Assembly: GCA_016271365.2 (NCBI GenBank)
Contig: CM057451.1
Coordinates: forward strand, 370,657,501-370,721,500
Origin: Neoceratodus forsteri
Lineage: Eukaryota > Chordata > Ceratodontiformes > Ceratodontidae
Length of the DNA: 64,000 nucleotides
Direction: 5' to 3'
A program made the translations under genes and the position numbers. Below, one piece after another: positions 44,170 through 55,296 of the stretch (position 1 is the stretch's first letter; each line of letters begins with the position of its first letter). A model generated the notes under the pieces. The model was given only the letters and a program-made list of their open reading frames with translations, did no database searches and had not been told where the DNA came from.

Positions 44170-46130
44170 AGTGTATCAGTCTTTATTCCATCCTCCTCCA
44201 CCCATGTCCCTATTTTAAGCTAATAAATACCACCTTAGCTTTCCTTTTTGTCCCCTAATGTACCTAAAGGTCCTCCCCATCCCCTCTGCAAGTCTCAGCT
44301 CTGTCTTCATTTTATTTTCTTTTATTTTTTATTTATTATTTCAGAGTACGCCACTGAGCTACAAGCTCGTTTACAAAGGTTCCATGTTAACATAAATTGT
44401 ACAGTCATCAAAGCATAGCAGGGGAAACTGGAAATGTTACAAACTATGAAATGGGAGAAGCAAGGAAACATGTACAGAGTTTACAACGATTGCAACTTTC
44501 TTCTTACCAGTATTTTGGTCTCGCTCAGCTTTTTCAAATAATACTCCAAATTGGCCTCACTCTGTTTTTACTTGTATTTTCAGAATGCAACCCATTTTGC
44601 TCTTACTGCTTCTCCTACATCCCTGGAAAACAAGTTCAGTTTTTTGCCCTTCCCGACCGGTGTCGTACATGATGCTGTCACCTTTGTTACACCTTTCTAT
44701 AAGACACCCTATTTGGCTTCTGTCCCCTCTGCTCCATTTATCCTTACTAGCTTATCATTCAGTATTTACCTCACCTTGCCAAAGTCTACCCTTCTGAAGT
44801 CCAGAAACAGTTTTTGAACTGGAAAGATGCGTTCCCAGAGTTATGCTGAACCACAATGTACTGTGGTCACAGAACTCCTGTGGGTCTCTCCCCTCTACTT
44901 CGACTAAGCATCTGACAGAACCAAATCAACTGTGGCCCTTCTATAGTAAGTTCCCTTACCCACTGCATGAAAAAAGCAGTCTTGCATTACATATCCATCA
45001 GCACCTGACTTCTTGCACTGCTGGCTGCCAGGATTTCCTTGTCCACAACAAGCATATCTAGGTCATCTACGAACACCACCGGCCCTTTGGCTTATGCCTT
45101 CTTGATCTCCTCCCTTAGTTCCCAGTCGCCTTCCTCCCGTCTTGTTTAATGGTATGTACATCACTCCAATTCATATCTTTGGATAGATTCTGTTGTCGGC
45201 TGCACCCAAACTGCTTCTATTCCATGCCACCACCCCCGCCCCCGAGTAGTGTCTTCTGTGGCCTCTATACCTTACCTAATAGAGAGTGCCATTGCCCCCT
45301 CCCGCCTGCCTTTTAGTCGATCCCTCCTGTACTGTGCACAGCCCAGTACTGCAAGGTCCCAATTGTTTTCTTTTGCCCATGTTTTCATTATGGATAACAT
45401 GGCCATCATAGCCTCTGCAGCCAATGTCTGGTGCTCACCTATTTTGTTTCCATGGCTTCTGGTATTTAAGCAGACCGCTCTCCAGGGCCCCCATCTCCTA
45501 CCCTAGCACCTTTCACGGATTAGACCTATCATACTCATTCCCCGCATTATTTCACCATCATTACCCCCCTATGTCTGATGTATGCCATTTTCAGAATCAT
45601 TATTTACATCATCCTTCCCCATAACAGCCCCAAATAGTTGGAGAGTTCTAGCTAGATCTCCCTCATCTGAGTTCTCCTCGCAGATGTTCCTAGTACAAGC
45701 CCCCTCCGGTTTAAATACCCCAAAATGTATGTCTCAAACCTCAGCCAAAAATGCCTCTGTACCCTCTCTATTAGGATGAATGCCATCTGGTTCAAATAGG
45801 TCTTTATCTCATCATAATGCACCCCCAGTCTACACTGACATGAAACCACTTATCAGGAAACTCCTTCAGTCAACTGCTAAACTGGAAAATGTTCAACTTC
45901 CTTTCCTTCTGCCGTCTGTGCACAGTGAGGACATCAGAGGAGATCACAATACCAGTCAACCCCTTAAGCCTGGAACCCAGCACCCTGAAGCTAGCCTTCA
46001 GTGCTCCCAACAACATTATTGCCAGAACTTTCATACCCAGATAGGCAATAATGTCTGTAGCTAGATTCCTATCCCGAGGTCCCAGCATCTGCTCACAGTA
46101 CAGGACTACTCTAGGTCCTTTATGTAATTA
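44170..46130 (-). mobile_element. CR1-like LINE copy 6, 5' half, strongly degraded
   Basis: Minus-strand pieces resemble CR1 ORF1 end and endonuclease. At 45870-46088 an ILGP...IIAYLGMKVLAIMLL stretch aligns with the esterase VHLGTNDL region. At 45035-45065 there is a GDFN-like block, VVFVDDLDMLV. At 44790-44860 the SDH-type block is followed by LDFRRVDFG-like residues, shared with copies 4 and 5. An L2 tail fragment interrupts it at 44327-44520. RT is absent. Confidence 0.62.
44327..44520 (-). mobile_element. L2-like LINE 3' end fragment
   Basis: GCTCGTTTACAAAGGTTCCA (44368-44387) and the ATTTATTATTT start match, reversed, the 3' end of L2 copies B, C and D. Inserted in CR1 copy 6. No coding part is left. 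Confidence 0.75.
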
Positions 46131-46637
46131 ATACCTTCAAATCGATAAACCCATGATGGGGATACTCTCTCTTTTATAGTACCTTAAAGTCTTACGTTTG
46201 AGGTACTGTAGACTGGGTTTTGTTTCGACAAAGGACCTGGATGGTCTGAAGCACTGGGTGCTTCAGTTTTGGTCTCCTTTCATAGTACCACAGACACCGA
46301 CTTTGTTGTTAAATTTTGTACTCAATAAATAGTGTACTGTGCTGGCAAGCAGTATTACAGTACCTTGAGTTGGAGTCATTTTTTTGGAGCACCAGACCTC
46401 AGTCCTTCAAGTGAGTGTTCTGCAAATGAGTGTTTTGCTAAGATTTCCCAAGTGACTTCCCAAAAATCCTGGAGTACAAACCCCTATAAGTATTACCCCA
46501 AAATATTTTTGCTATTGCTTCCCAAGTTACTAGCCAACAGTCCTTGACACAGCACAGACAACTATCTTGCCTGCATAAAATTCCATCATGTAATGAAAGG
46601 ACATCCTTGTGAAGGAGTATCTATGTAAGAGAAAAAT
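46131..46637. other. Intronic sequence without recognised element
   Basis: Contains the partly repeated phrases cttcccaagttac and ttcccaagtgac; otherwise nothing is recognised. Confidence 0.5.
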
Positions 46638-46830
46638 GCAGTTACGTAAGAACAGTAGATCTTCGAGAGGAGGTCTTGCAGTAGGCAACACCATTAGGAC
46701 TAAGCCACCAGGGAACAGGACCACATGGAAAATTTCTAGCTAGCAGTCTACAATGGGGGACCACCACCCTGATAACAGCACATCAACATCCACACTGGTA
46801 TAAAAGGGCGGTCCCCCACGTCCACCTCAG
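46638..46830 (+). repeat. DIRS-C left inverted terminal repeat
   Basis: GCAGTAGGCAACACCATTAGGACTAAG, GAAAATTTCTAGCTAGCAGT and ACATCCACACTGGTATAAAA pair with the right repeat (51214-51382). It includes a TATA-like TATAAAAGGG at 46799. Confidence 0.88.
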
Positions 46831-46948
46831 TCCCCCCCCAACCGGAGATCCCGAGATAAGGTCCAACAAGAGGAAGAGAGGACTCCTGGAGCCAAGAGAG
46901 GCCAAGATGGAAAAAGAGCAGTGGGGTGGAGGGAGGGAAAAACCTACC

Positions 46949-47056
46949 TGCTGCAAGAGCTCCTCTCAAAGATCTACTGTTACAGTAAGTTCTTACATAA
47001 CAGCATTATCTTACTTTGAGAAGGCTCTTGCTGTAGGCAACACTGTTAGGACGGAG
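46949..47056. repeat. DIRS-C internal complementary region
   Basis: CTGCAAGAGCTCCTCTCAAA and CTACTGTTACAGTAAG complement the outer left repeat; from about 47010 ATCTTACTTTGAGAAGGCTC complements the outer right end. The centre has a 6-bp insertion relative to the left repeat. Confidence 0.85.
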
Positions 47057-47737
47057 TCCCAAGCAGTGCCACAGGGGAAGGAGGAAGGATCACTGCAGAA
47101 GGCAGAGAGGGAAAAAGTAAGGTCCAAGAAGGTCCTTAGTCCAAAGTCAGTCCTCTGAATTAGAGGGTAGTAGAAGGAATGCCCTTCCCCAGAGAAACCG
47201 GGCAAAAACATAAAAAGGCTAAGGGGCAGGATACCTACGAGCATCCTGAACCTGGGAGCTGCCAAATATGCAGCGAAGCCTCCCCTGAGCAGATAACCTT
47301 ATCCGTCCCTCCAAGGAAACAAGCAACCACAGGTGGACTGAACTGGGACAAGATAATGTCCACTGACGTGAGTCATACAGAACAGCCAAGCCGATGTGTC
47401 TACTGGTGCAAAGAAACAACACAAAACCCCAGGATGACATATGATTATGTCCAGAGGGCTAGACAGCCCTGGGAGGAGACCATTCTGGCAAGAGGAAAGA
47501 GTCTGTACCTCTGAAAGGAGTAAATAAAAGGATCACCTGGGGAGGTATCATCTCACGTCTGAAAGGAAGGGATGTTAAGCCCTAAGCGAAGCACTAACTA
47601 GACAGAAGACCCTATCCCCCCCAAATATGCTGAGGACCCCCAATATGGCCCGACCCCGGCTGCCTAGGGTAGGCGAGGGGCCTAGACCATTCAGGAGGAA
47701 ATCTCATGATGACTGCTCGAGGCAATCCTCGGAGGCC

Positions 47738-47880
47738 AGACCGGTGGCGCTGAGGGTTGAGGCGCTGGATGCCACACCCCACACCACGCCGGTGACCCGA
47801 GTTCAGGAGCAGACTCGGGTCGTCAGTGGGTCAGCTTGGGGGAGATAGGCTGGAGTGTCCAACGATAGCTCGCCTTCTCC
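47738..47880 (+). repeat. tRNA-like repeat head, copy inside DIRS-C
   Basis: CCGGTGGCGCTGAGGGTTGA and GCCGGTGACCCGAGTTCAGG match the head at 24232-24375. The similarity continues downstream for about 60 bases more (GGAGTGTCCAACGATAGCTC against GGAGTGTCCCACGACAGCTC in the other copy). Confidence 0.68.
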
Positions 47881-49799
47881 CGGGAGGGATTCTGCCGATG
47901 CCCACCACTTGCATGCCCCCCCGAGTGGAGGCTCGGGAACTGCAAGCTCCATTCGGAGATGGGATGGACGTCGATACTTGCATCATGACGTCAGGGGATT
48001 CACTTGATGTACGAGGAGGGAGAAAACGTGAAAAGAGCTTGCCACAGCCGGGAAGATGGGGAAACCGGGCCATGCCCACAATTTGCCTGTGCCCACCCAG
48101 CGGATGTCAGACCGATGAAACTGTAAGTTACGGGGCGCCTGTGCCCCAGGCCCTGCCTCACCGGGGTAATCTGCGGCCTCCATGGGGCTCGGGAGGTCTG
48201 TCTGGGTAGGGTTCCGGGCAGTGGATGGCTAACTGTCCTCCAAGGCTCGGAGGTGGCAGGCTGGGAAAGGGATTAAAAACAGACACTCATCTCCTCCCGA
48301 AGGAGGGGTGCCAAGAAGAGGCTCACTGCCCCACCCCCCACAGGGGAAGTAGGGGAGTGGGGGGTTTAGGGAACGGTGAAAGCAAAGGTCAGATTGATTC
48401 CCTACCAGGGACAACAGGAAGAGCTCAGGAGAGGGAAACAAAGACTGACACCCCTGTCCAGAGGCGAAGGGTCTTGGTGCCATCTTTTGAATGCCGGATA
48501 ACATACGAACACGCCTGCTAAGCGGGAACCCAGGGCCCCAAGACTGGGCTATCCTGCAACTCCAGGTTAGGACAAGCCCAAAAGGCTGCCAAAAACAGAC
48601 ACGGGGAGGGGCTCTGTACACAGTACCCATACAAGCCCCAGGAGAGGCAGGTCAAGCCACCCTGGGTACCCAGCGACAGAAAGGCTGATGGCTGAAAGCC
48701 TAACCCCAGGGACAGAGACCAAAATTGTCCAGTACCAAGGAAAGAAGACCCGAGCTAGTTGTCTCCTACTTAAGAGAGACTCTAGGACACTTGAATACCA
48801 ATCGGCATGCCCCAGAAGTGTTTAAAGAAACCGGGAGCAGAAGAGCCCCATGAGCGCTTGATGCTTTCCCCATCATGGAGTGGCCGGGGAAACCCATGGA
48901 GATCCTATCTGGGTATAGAAGGGTGAACCAAGGCTGAAGCTGACAGACCTCCAGTCAGCAAAACCTAAAGGAGCCTTCCCTAAATAAGAAAGGGAGCCCC
49001 TGGAGCGGTCAGAGTGAGAGTGTGCTAGAGATGCCCCTGACGAAAAGTGTCTTGGCCCAGAAAGAGAGTAACCTCCGCAGTAATATGAGGATAAAAGGAA
49101 CTCCTTGTAGTTTGCTCCCTGAGTGACCGCGACCTCCGTTACGAGGAGGGGTGGGACCCAGCCATCTCAGAACCGTTGCGTCCCCACAGAAAAGAGGCTA
49201 TGAGAGGTGATGTGACAAGCGCCGGGTCTCTGGGCGTGGTGTAGCTGGAAAGGGCGGCCTTGAAAGGTCTAGATGGACAGTGCGGAGCAATCTCCAGGCC
49301 TGGGCGCACTGGGAGGACCAAACACTCCCACTCCAGCCCTAACCTCCATGGAGGAAGGTGACATCCCCTACCAAAAGGAGGAGGATGAGGGAATAAGTCC
49401 ATACGCAATTAAATAGGTGTCCCTATCCCGACCTAGCAACGGGCCCAGAACAGCCAGGCGTGGGAAAGAACAGGGGCCAAGAAAGAAGCAAGGCCCTAAA
49501 GCCCTAGAGGAGAGAACACAGCACCCAACCCTCCGGGAATGGCAAGGACAGGAAAGGTGTCACACCACCTTACCTAAAGAGAGCCGGAGTGGCCCGCTCG
49601 TAAGACAGAACCCTGGGCTAATGCCCCACAATGAGACATCCCTAGTAGAACAAAAACACTGGAATGAAACAGAGCTGAAAAGTACAAAAGGGGAGAGGGG
49701 AACCCTTGCCCCTCCATTCTATTCCTCCACCGGTTCCCCAACTGATAAAATAGCAAGGGAGGGGGTGATCGGGGTTTAAGAGAAGTGGAAGACACCGAC

Positions 49800-51082
49800 G
49801 GCACCTCTGCCTCTGGCCTGTGGGCCTTTACGGCCGGGGTAGTGGGGACTGAAGAGGCCTGGCAATTGTCCAGAGTCCCTGAGGGCTGAGGACACTGGGA
49901 TCACTGTCCTGAATGGTGGGCTGGAGGAAGATACGACCTGCTCCGCTGGGCATGGGAACTAGCGCGAAGGACCACTCTGGACTCTTGCAGGGTGGACAGC
50001 AATGCCTGTACGTCCTCCCAAAACGACGAACAGCCCCAGAAAGAAGCATCCATAATGGAAGCCTGAACCTCTGAAGTAAAATCAGTCAGGCACAACCAAG
50101 CATAGCATCTGACACAGAGGGTCCGAGGCACGGCCTGAGATCAGAACTGGCTGTTGCTGCTGATTGGGCAAAGACTCAGAGGGGACCAAGGTAGGAACCG
50201 ACTCCTGGTGAACTGAAGCAGTGATCAAAGGCATCCCACCAACGGAAGGAGGATCTACCGGCTCCAGCGAAGGATGGCTCGGCGCCAGGCCCATAGAGAG
50301 AAGACTGGCAGAAAGAGGCCCTGCCAGCGTCTGGTGGGAAGGACTCTGAGAGGGGACCACCGGGCGGAAGCCGAGGAGCCGAAGGTACCATTGGGGGTGG
50401 GGGGCTACAGAAGAAGGCTGCAGTCCAGACAGAATGGGTGACAGCAAGCGTCGGTCCCACTGACCGTCACTGAACCCCAAACCAGGATCTGGCGAAGACG
50501 TCGAAGCCGGATGGATGGTGTCAGCCAAAAGCGTCACCCAAAGAACTGGCCTGGCCGCCACCTGGCTCAGCAACCTGGTGGAGAGCTGGCCTGAGCAACA
50601 GGGGCAGTGGGAGGGAGGAAGAATCGTCCAAACCTGCACAAGCACTGCCTGCCACAGAAATAGCAGTGGGAGGCTCATCCACAGGCAGCTCAGAGGGAAG
50701 GGGCTGATGTGGTCGCTAAAGTAGACCCCCTCGAAGGGAGGGGTAGAGACAGACTCTGCTATGGCCCCCCGAGGCGACCGCGGCTCAGGAGCAGACTGAT
50801 CTCAGTCCCAGTGATTCTTATGTTTCTTCTTGGATGAGGAAGTCTACACAGAAGTCCCCGCTGAGACCCATGTCTGAAGCTCCTTTTCCGAGATGGCCAA
50901 TCTTTGCTGGAGGAGATGGTTCCCAGAACCTTCTGGCATCTTCTGCATGTGACCTTGTTGAATTTCTGGCACACCTGGCAAGCTTCGGTGTTGTGGTCCG
51001 AGCCCAGACAGATGACACACCCAGTGTGGCCATCTTTTTCAGGGAGCTGCTTGCACTGGCTACGCGACTTATGGGAGTCCAT
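49800..51082 (-). pseudogene. DIRS-C gag-like protein
   Basis: The likely start is ATG 51082, giving MDSHKSRSQCKQLPEKDGHT followed by GCVICLGSDHNTEACQVCQK, a C-x2-C-x4-H-x4-C-x2-C-type motif that matches the gag N-terminus of DIRS-A. The first frame runs to 50759. After a shift a 198-codon Ser/Pro-rich segment (50082-50678) follows, and then SIMDASFWGCSSFWEDVQAL near 49990. Beyond 49800 the gag is not recognisable. Its retention suggests RNA packaging was once in use. Confidence 0.7.
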
Positions 51083-51213
51083 GAAGTTGCTTGTAGCGAC
51101 ATGGAGCGAGAGGAAAACTGAAGTCATTAGTAAAAATAATAAAGAAAATGGCAGCCAACTGAAGCAATGATCTGCAAGGTCCGAGGAGCACAGGTCGATG
51201 GGGGGGGAAAGAA

Positions 51214-51382
51214 CTGGGGTGGGCATAGGGGACCATCCCTGTTAAACCAGTGTGGACATCAACATGCCGACATCAGGAAGCAGTTCCCTGTTGTAAACTG
51301 CTAACTAGAAATTTTCCGTGTGGTCCTGGTGGCTTAGTCCTAACGGTGTTGCCTAGTGCAAGAGCCCCCTCAAAGTAAGATG
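51214..51382 (-). repeat. DIRS-C right inverted terminal repeat
   Basis: Reverse complement of the left repeat, with GTGGCTTAGTCCTAACGGTG and GCTAACTAGAAATTTTCC as clear matches. Confidence 0.88.
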
Positions 51383-51492
51383 TACCTTTACATTGAGCTA
51401 ACTTGCCTTTTTTGTATTTCAGACATAACTGTCAACAAAGTGGTCTACAAATGTTACTGCATTCCAACACCATACAGTAATAATTGTCTTAC

Positions 51493-51626
51493 TTTAGGAT
51501 CTCTTCTCTGCATTGCCGCTGTGTTGCAAAGCAGGCTATGGCCCACATTTTGATCTCAACACCAGTGTGAAACTGTTTTCCTCGCATGTCCCATACTCCA
51601 TGACTTGGGGTGGCCACTGTCCGATT
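51493..51626 (-). CDS. AGO3: AGO3 coding exon (linker 2 / start of MID)
   Basis: This exon encodes 44 codons plus two bases, from [19 protein letters not shown] through [13 protein letters not shown], with no stop. It covers the WDMR linker-2 strand and the entry to the MID domain. The minus-strand acceptor is gtttctag before AATCGG. The donor is CTAAA followed by gtaagac. The exon ends in phase 2: its final AA joins the first G of the exon at 22441-22625 to make the Lys codon before GFTDQ. The match to AGO3 is exact enough over the whole exon to rule out an unrelated gene. It sits between DIRS-C, which ends 110 bp away, and a CR1 LINE. Confidence 0.96.
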
Positions 51627-52106
51627 CTAGAAACACAACACAATATGGATAATTATACTGTAAGTAAGTGTTTTATTTATATTTTTAAGTTTAATAATGT
51701 ATATGGTCTCAATATATTCAAAGTACTTAAAAGAGCTAGTACACCACCTAAAATTAATATTAACTAAAAGTAGTCAACTGTAACTTTGTATATCTGAAGC
51801 ACATTTTATTTACCCATTTGCTATGTAGAAGATGTTCTTTCGAATAGTACTAGGTGTGATGTGTAGAACAGCAGTCTACATGGAGGCTGACACATCTAGT
51901 TCTATTCCCCTTATCTCACCATCATTGTGACCTTTCTGGTTATGACATTACTAACAACCAAGGGGACCCTGTCACCTTCTGCCAGACTGGTCACTTGTGA
52001 TGTCACCATGTCTGAGGTCACATTACTAATAAGACAGGAAGGGGAATAAAACTACATGATTTCTTAAGAGGTACAGGCTGTTCTATATATCACATCTAGT
52101 ACATAC
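51627..52106. other. AGO3 intron sequence next to the exon, no element recognised
   Basis: AT-rich sequence beginning with the branch and acceptor region of the 51493-51626 exon. No coding or repeat signature seen. Confidence 0.55.
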
Positions 52107-53776
52107 TGTACATACGAACATACAAAGAAGCCAGCAAAAGAAGGCCATTTGCTCTATCAAGTCTGCTAGTATTGCAAGGTCCACAGTTTGAGCTAATGTC
52201 TCTGCCCTCCCTTCCCACTCCTCCCATCCTTGCTACCCATGATCCTCACCTTCCCCCACACCTATGCCAGCCTCTCTTAAAGCTGCCCACTGTCTTCAAT
52301 GAGATGACTGATTCCAGCAGTGCATTCTAAGTGTCCACCACCCTCTCTGTGAAGAAGTGCTTCCTGACCTCCCTCCTAAACCTTCCGCCCTTCAGCTTAA
52401 GACTGTGTCCCCTCGTGTTATGGTTGTCACTCAGCTTAAAGAGACTCTCCTTATCAATTTTACTTATCCCTTTTAAGTACTTTAAGGTCCCAATCATATC
52501 CCCTCTATCTCTCCTGTCTTATAGGGAGTATATGTTCAGTGCCTTTAACCTCTCCTCATATGCCTTAGCCTGCTGACTGGCTATCATCTTTGTAGCCCTC
52601 CTCTGGACCTTCTCCAGCACGTAAACATCCTTTTTGAGGAGTGGGCACCAGTACTGAACTCCATACTCTAGATGTGGCCTTACCAGTGACCTGTACAAGG
52701 GCAGCATAACCTCCTCTCTACTACTGATCCCCCTAGATATGCATCCCAGCATCCTGTTTGCCTTTGCTGCTGCTTTCTTGCACTGCATGGGATGTTTCAG
52801 GTTACTAGTGATCACTCCCAGGTCCTTCTCCTCCTCTGATGCAGATACTCGGGACTCCACCCAGGTAATACTCTGTCCTGGAATTCTTGGCTACAATATG
52901 CATAACTTTGCATTTCTTGGCACTGAAGCCAAGCTGCCAGATCCTGGACTACCTCCCCAGCTTGTCCAGATCTTCCTGGAAGGGGAAGGGGAAACTGTTT
53001 AACCAGGAAAGGTGCACTAAGCCGAAGCTTGTTTCCAGGTGCGACCTGGGAGCACGAGGAAGTTAAGTGACTTGCTCAGGGTCACACAGTATGCAAGTGG
53101 GGGCTGTGGGATTCAAACCCAAGTCTCAAAGTTTGCAGCTTAGTGCCCTAAACCACAGTGTCATACTGCCTCCTTCCTGTAGGTCCTGTATCTCTTCAGC
53201 TGTGTCTACTCTCCTACAGAGCTTGGTGTCATCTGTGAATAGGCACATTTTGCCCCTAATGCCATCCCCAATGTCATTGATGAAGACACTGAACAACATC
53301 GGCCCCAGCACTGAGCCCTGTGGCATCCCACTGGTTACCTCTCTGGTGCCAGATAACTCACCGCCCACAACCGCCATCTGGGTTCTGTCCCTCAGCCAGT
53401 TTTCCACATCTGGCCATCTTTTCCTCAACCCCAAGATCCACCAACTTCCTGATCAACCTTTTGTGGGGCACAGATTGAAAGGTCTTGCTGAAATCAAGAC
53501 AGAGGATGTTTACGCTTGGCCCCTATCTACTGTCTTAGTGACACAGTCAAAGAAGTCACATCGGCTTCATTTGACACAATCCCCCCCCCCCATGAACCCC
53601 AGCTGCCTCGCATCCTGGAGACCATGCTCCTCTAGATACAGTATTCCACCAGCCTTTCCTTTAGTATGGTCTCCATGAGCTTTCCACACAATGCAGGTCA
53701 GACTAACTGGTCTGTAATTTCCTGGGTCATCCTTGGGACAGCTTTTGTGGGGTACTATTAGGAGAAAATCATCTCG
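52107..53776 (-). mobile_element. CR1-like LINE copy 7 (5'-truncated)
   Basis: Minus-strand ORF2 pieces: DDPGNYRPVSLTCIVWKA, HGLQDARQLGFMGGG, VTSGMPQGSVLGPMLFSVFI, LFTDDTKLCRRVDTAEEIQD (both catalytic Asp kept), KDLGVITSNLKHPMQCKKAA and VRPHLEYGVQYWCPLLKKDV. It is interrupted by a MIR-like SINE at 52979-53172. The 3' end at 52107 (GAACATACGAA-type, TCTATCAAGTCTGCT) is the same subfamily as copy 8. It abuts L2 copy C at 53776. Confidence 0.88.
52979..53172 (-). mobile_element. MIR-like (CORE-type) SINE
   Basis: Minus strand reads GGCAGTATGACACTGTGGTT (A-box region), TGGGTTTGAATCCCACAGCC (B box GGTTTGAATCC) and GTGTGACCCTGAGCAAGTCA, matching the MIR tRNA-derived head. The tail at 53001-53050 is AACCAGGAAAGGTGCACTAA through GTGCGACCTGGG. 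Direct repeats CTTCCTG flank it (52972-52978 and 53173-53179). It interrupts CR1 copy 7. Confidence 0.85.
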
Positions 53777-54304
53777 GATTACATATACCTTTGAGCTAAG
53801 AGCTCTTTTACAAAGGTTCCATGTCAGTAGGAAAGGACAACAGATTAAACCGGACAATAAAGTATGGTACAATACAGTGTAAATAGGAGGTACAAAAATC
53901 ATAATGGACACAAAATCATAATGGACAGTCAGCGTAAAACAACAGAGACGCATTATGCTAATCAGTTTCAGGCACAGGAAAAAGCATTCAGTGCGTTGAT
54001 ATGAGCCAGCAGGCTTTGTCAAGACAAACCGGGCACAAGGTGTAGTAAGGGATGTGGGAGGGTGGGTGGGAAGAGTAAGAGAGGGAGTGAGTGGAGGAGG
54101 ATGTGAGGAAAAGTGGGGCAAGGGCGGGGGTAGGGAGGAGGGGTAGGAGGCAAGAGTGCTAAGTTACTATGAAAGAGGTTGCATGCTAAGGTCAAGGTTT
54201 GGGAAAACATGGTTAAGGGAGACAGTCACAGGTGCTAGCTGTAGAGGGTAGTGACCGTAGCTTGGATTTGAATGGGCTCAGCTTAGTTTTGGAGGAGATG
54301 TCAC
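53777..54304 (-). mobile_element. L2-like LINE copy C, 3' part
   Basis: Begins at 53777 with ATTACATATACCTTTGAGCT and GCTCTTTTACAAAGGTTCCA, the reversed 3' end of the L2 family. The rest resembles L2 3' UTR; no RT was recognised. The boundary with copy B at 54304 is set by copy B's T-rich tail. Confidence 0.68.
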
Positions 54305-55296
54305 TGTTTTTATTTATTTCAATCTAGGATTACAATACCTTTCAGCAGAGGCTCTTTTACAAAGGTTCCAGGTCAGAGTGTGCAACAGTCATCATTTTTA
54401 GTTGCAAACATATAGTCATTGACTTAAAGACATGTAATAACCAGTACAAAGACTTGAGCTATGAGCAAGACAAGGGGGGGGAGTGAGGTAGGAGATCAGG
54501 GGAGGTGCAGGGGTAGGGGAGTATGAGAGGTAGTTGGGACGGGGCAGAGTGGGATATGGGGGTGGAGATAGTGCAGCCAGGGGCCTTGTCGAGGACTATG
54601 ACATGTAAGTTGCTAGGGGTGTTAAAAGCATTAATCCAGAGGGGGGCCCTGTAGGCGAATTATTTTTGCACCTGGGTGGTTTGGCTACGAGGGACCTGTA
54701 GGAGCTGAGATTCAGAAGAGCGTGGATTATGAAGGGGCTTAGAAGATCTTGTACTCCAAATGGCAAGAGGCCTAAGGTTATTTTCTTGGATCAGACACGT
54801 TTGGTATTTGATGCAATTTTGAAGCTGTAGCCAACCAGTTAGAGCATAGAGGTCACACGTGTGGGTGAGATGGTGGGCTCCTGAGATGAGACGACATGCC
54901 TTGTTAAGAGCAGTGGAGATACGTCGGAGGGTGGTATCAGTCGTAGAGCCATAGATGATCAGTCCATAGTCAATTATAGAAATAAGAGAGCTCTGTACAG
55001 CTATCCTTTAGGCTTCAGGTGTCAGAGATCACTTGTGTCTGTAGAGTAGACCAATACGAATATTTATAGCTTTAGCAACGTCATTTATATGCATCCTATA
55101 TGATAAGTTGCTGTCTATAGTGACTCCAAGATACTTAAAGAATTGTACCTGTTTGAGGGGAGTACCACGTCAGTTAGTGATAGTTAGAGGATGTTGCTTG
55201 TGCTTGTTATGGGAGCTGCTGAAGAGCATCATTTTAGTTTTTTTTATAGTTTACTATCAACTTGTGATGACTAAACCATTTCTTTACCGAAACAAA

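Larger units (their letters stand above)
46638..51382 (-). mobile_element. DIRS-C, DIRS-like element apparently lacking RT and recombinase
   Basis: Inverted terminal repeats (about 46638-46830 and 51214-51382) and an internal complementary region (46949-47056) have the DIRS arrangement. A gag-like Cys/His protein starts near the right end on the minus strand. I find no YLDD box, no RNase H and no recombinase Arg box in the remaining 3.7 kb. It is therefore either a non-autonomous derivative or a DIRS whose enzyme genes have been replaced. It ends 110 bp from the AGO3 exon at 51493. Its repeats share no sequence with those of DIRS-A or DIRS-B beyond short words. Confidence 0.8.
22626..51492 (-). 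other. AGO3: AGO3 intron (28.9 kb)
   Basis: This interval lies between two exons with matching phase 2. The donor GT is at 51491-51492 and the acceptor AG at 22626-22627, both on the minus strand. Most of its length is transposable elements: three DIRS elements, two CR1 copies, an L2 copy, a solo LTR, an L1 and a MITE. Confidence 0.93.

Noticed and set aside
53067..53678. A 203-codon plus-strand open frame
   Set aside because: It is opposite CR1 copy 7 RT and runs through the MIR-like SINE; no independent gene is supported.
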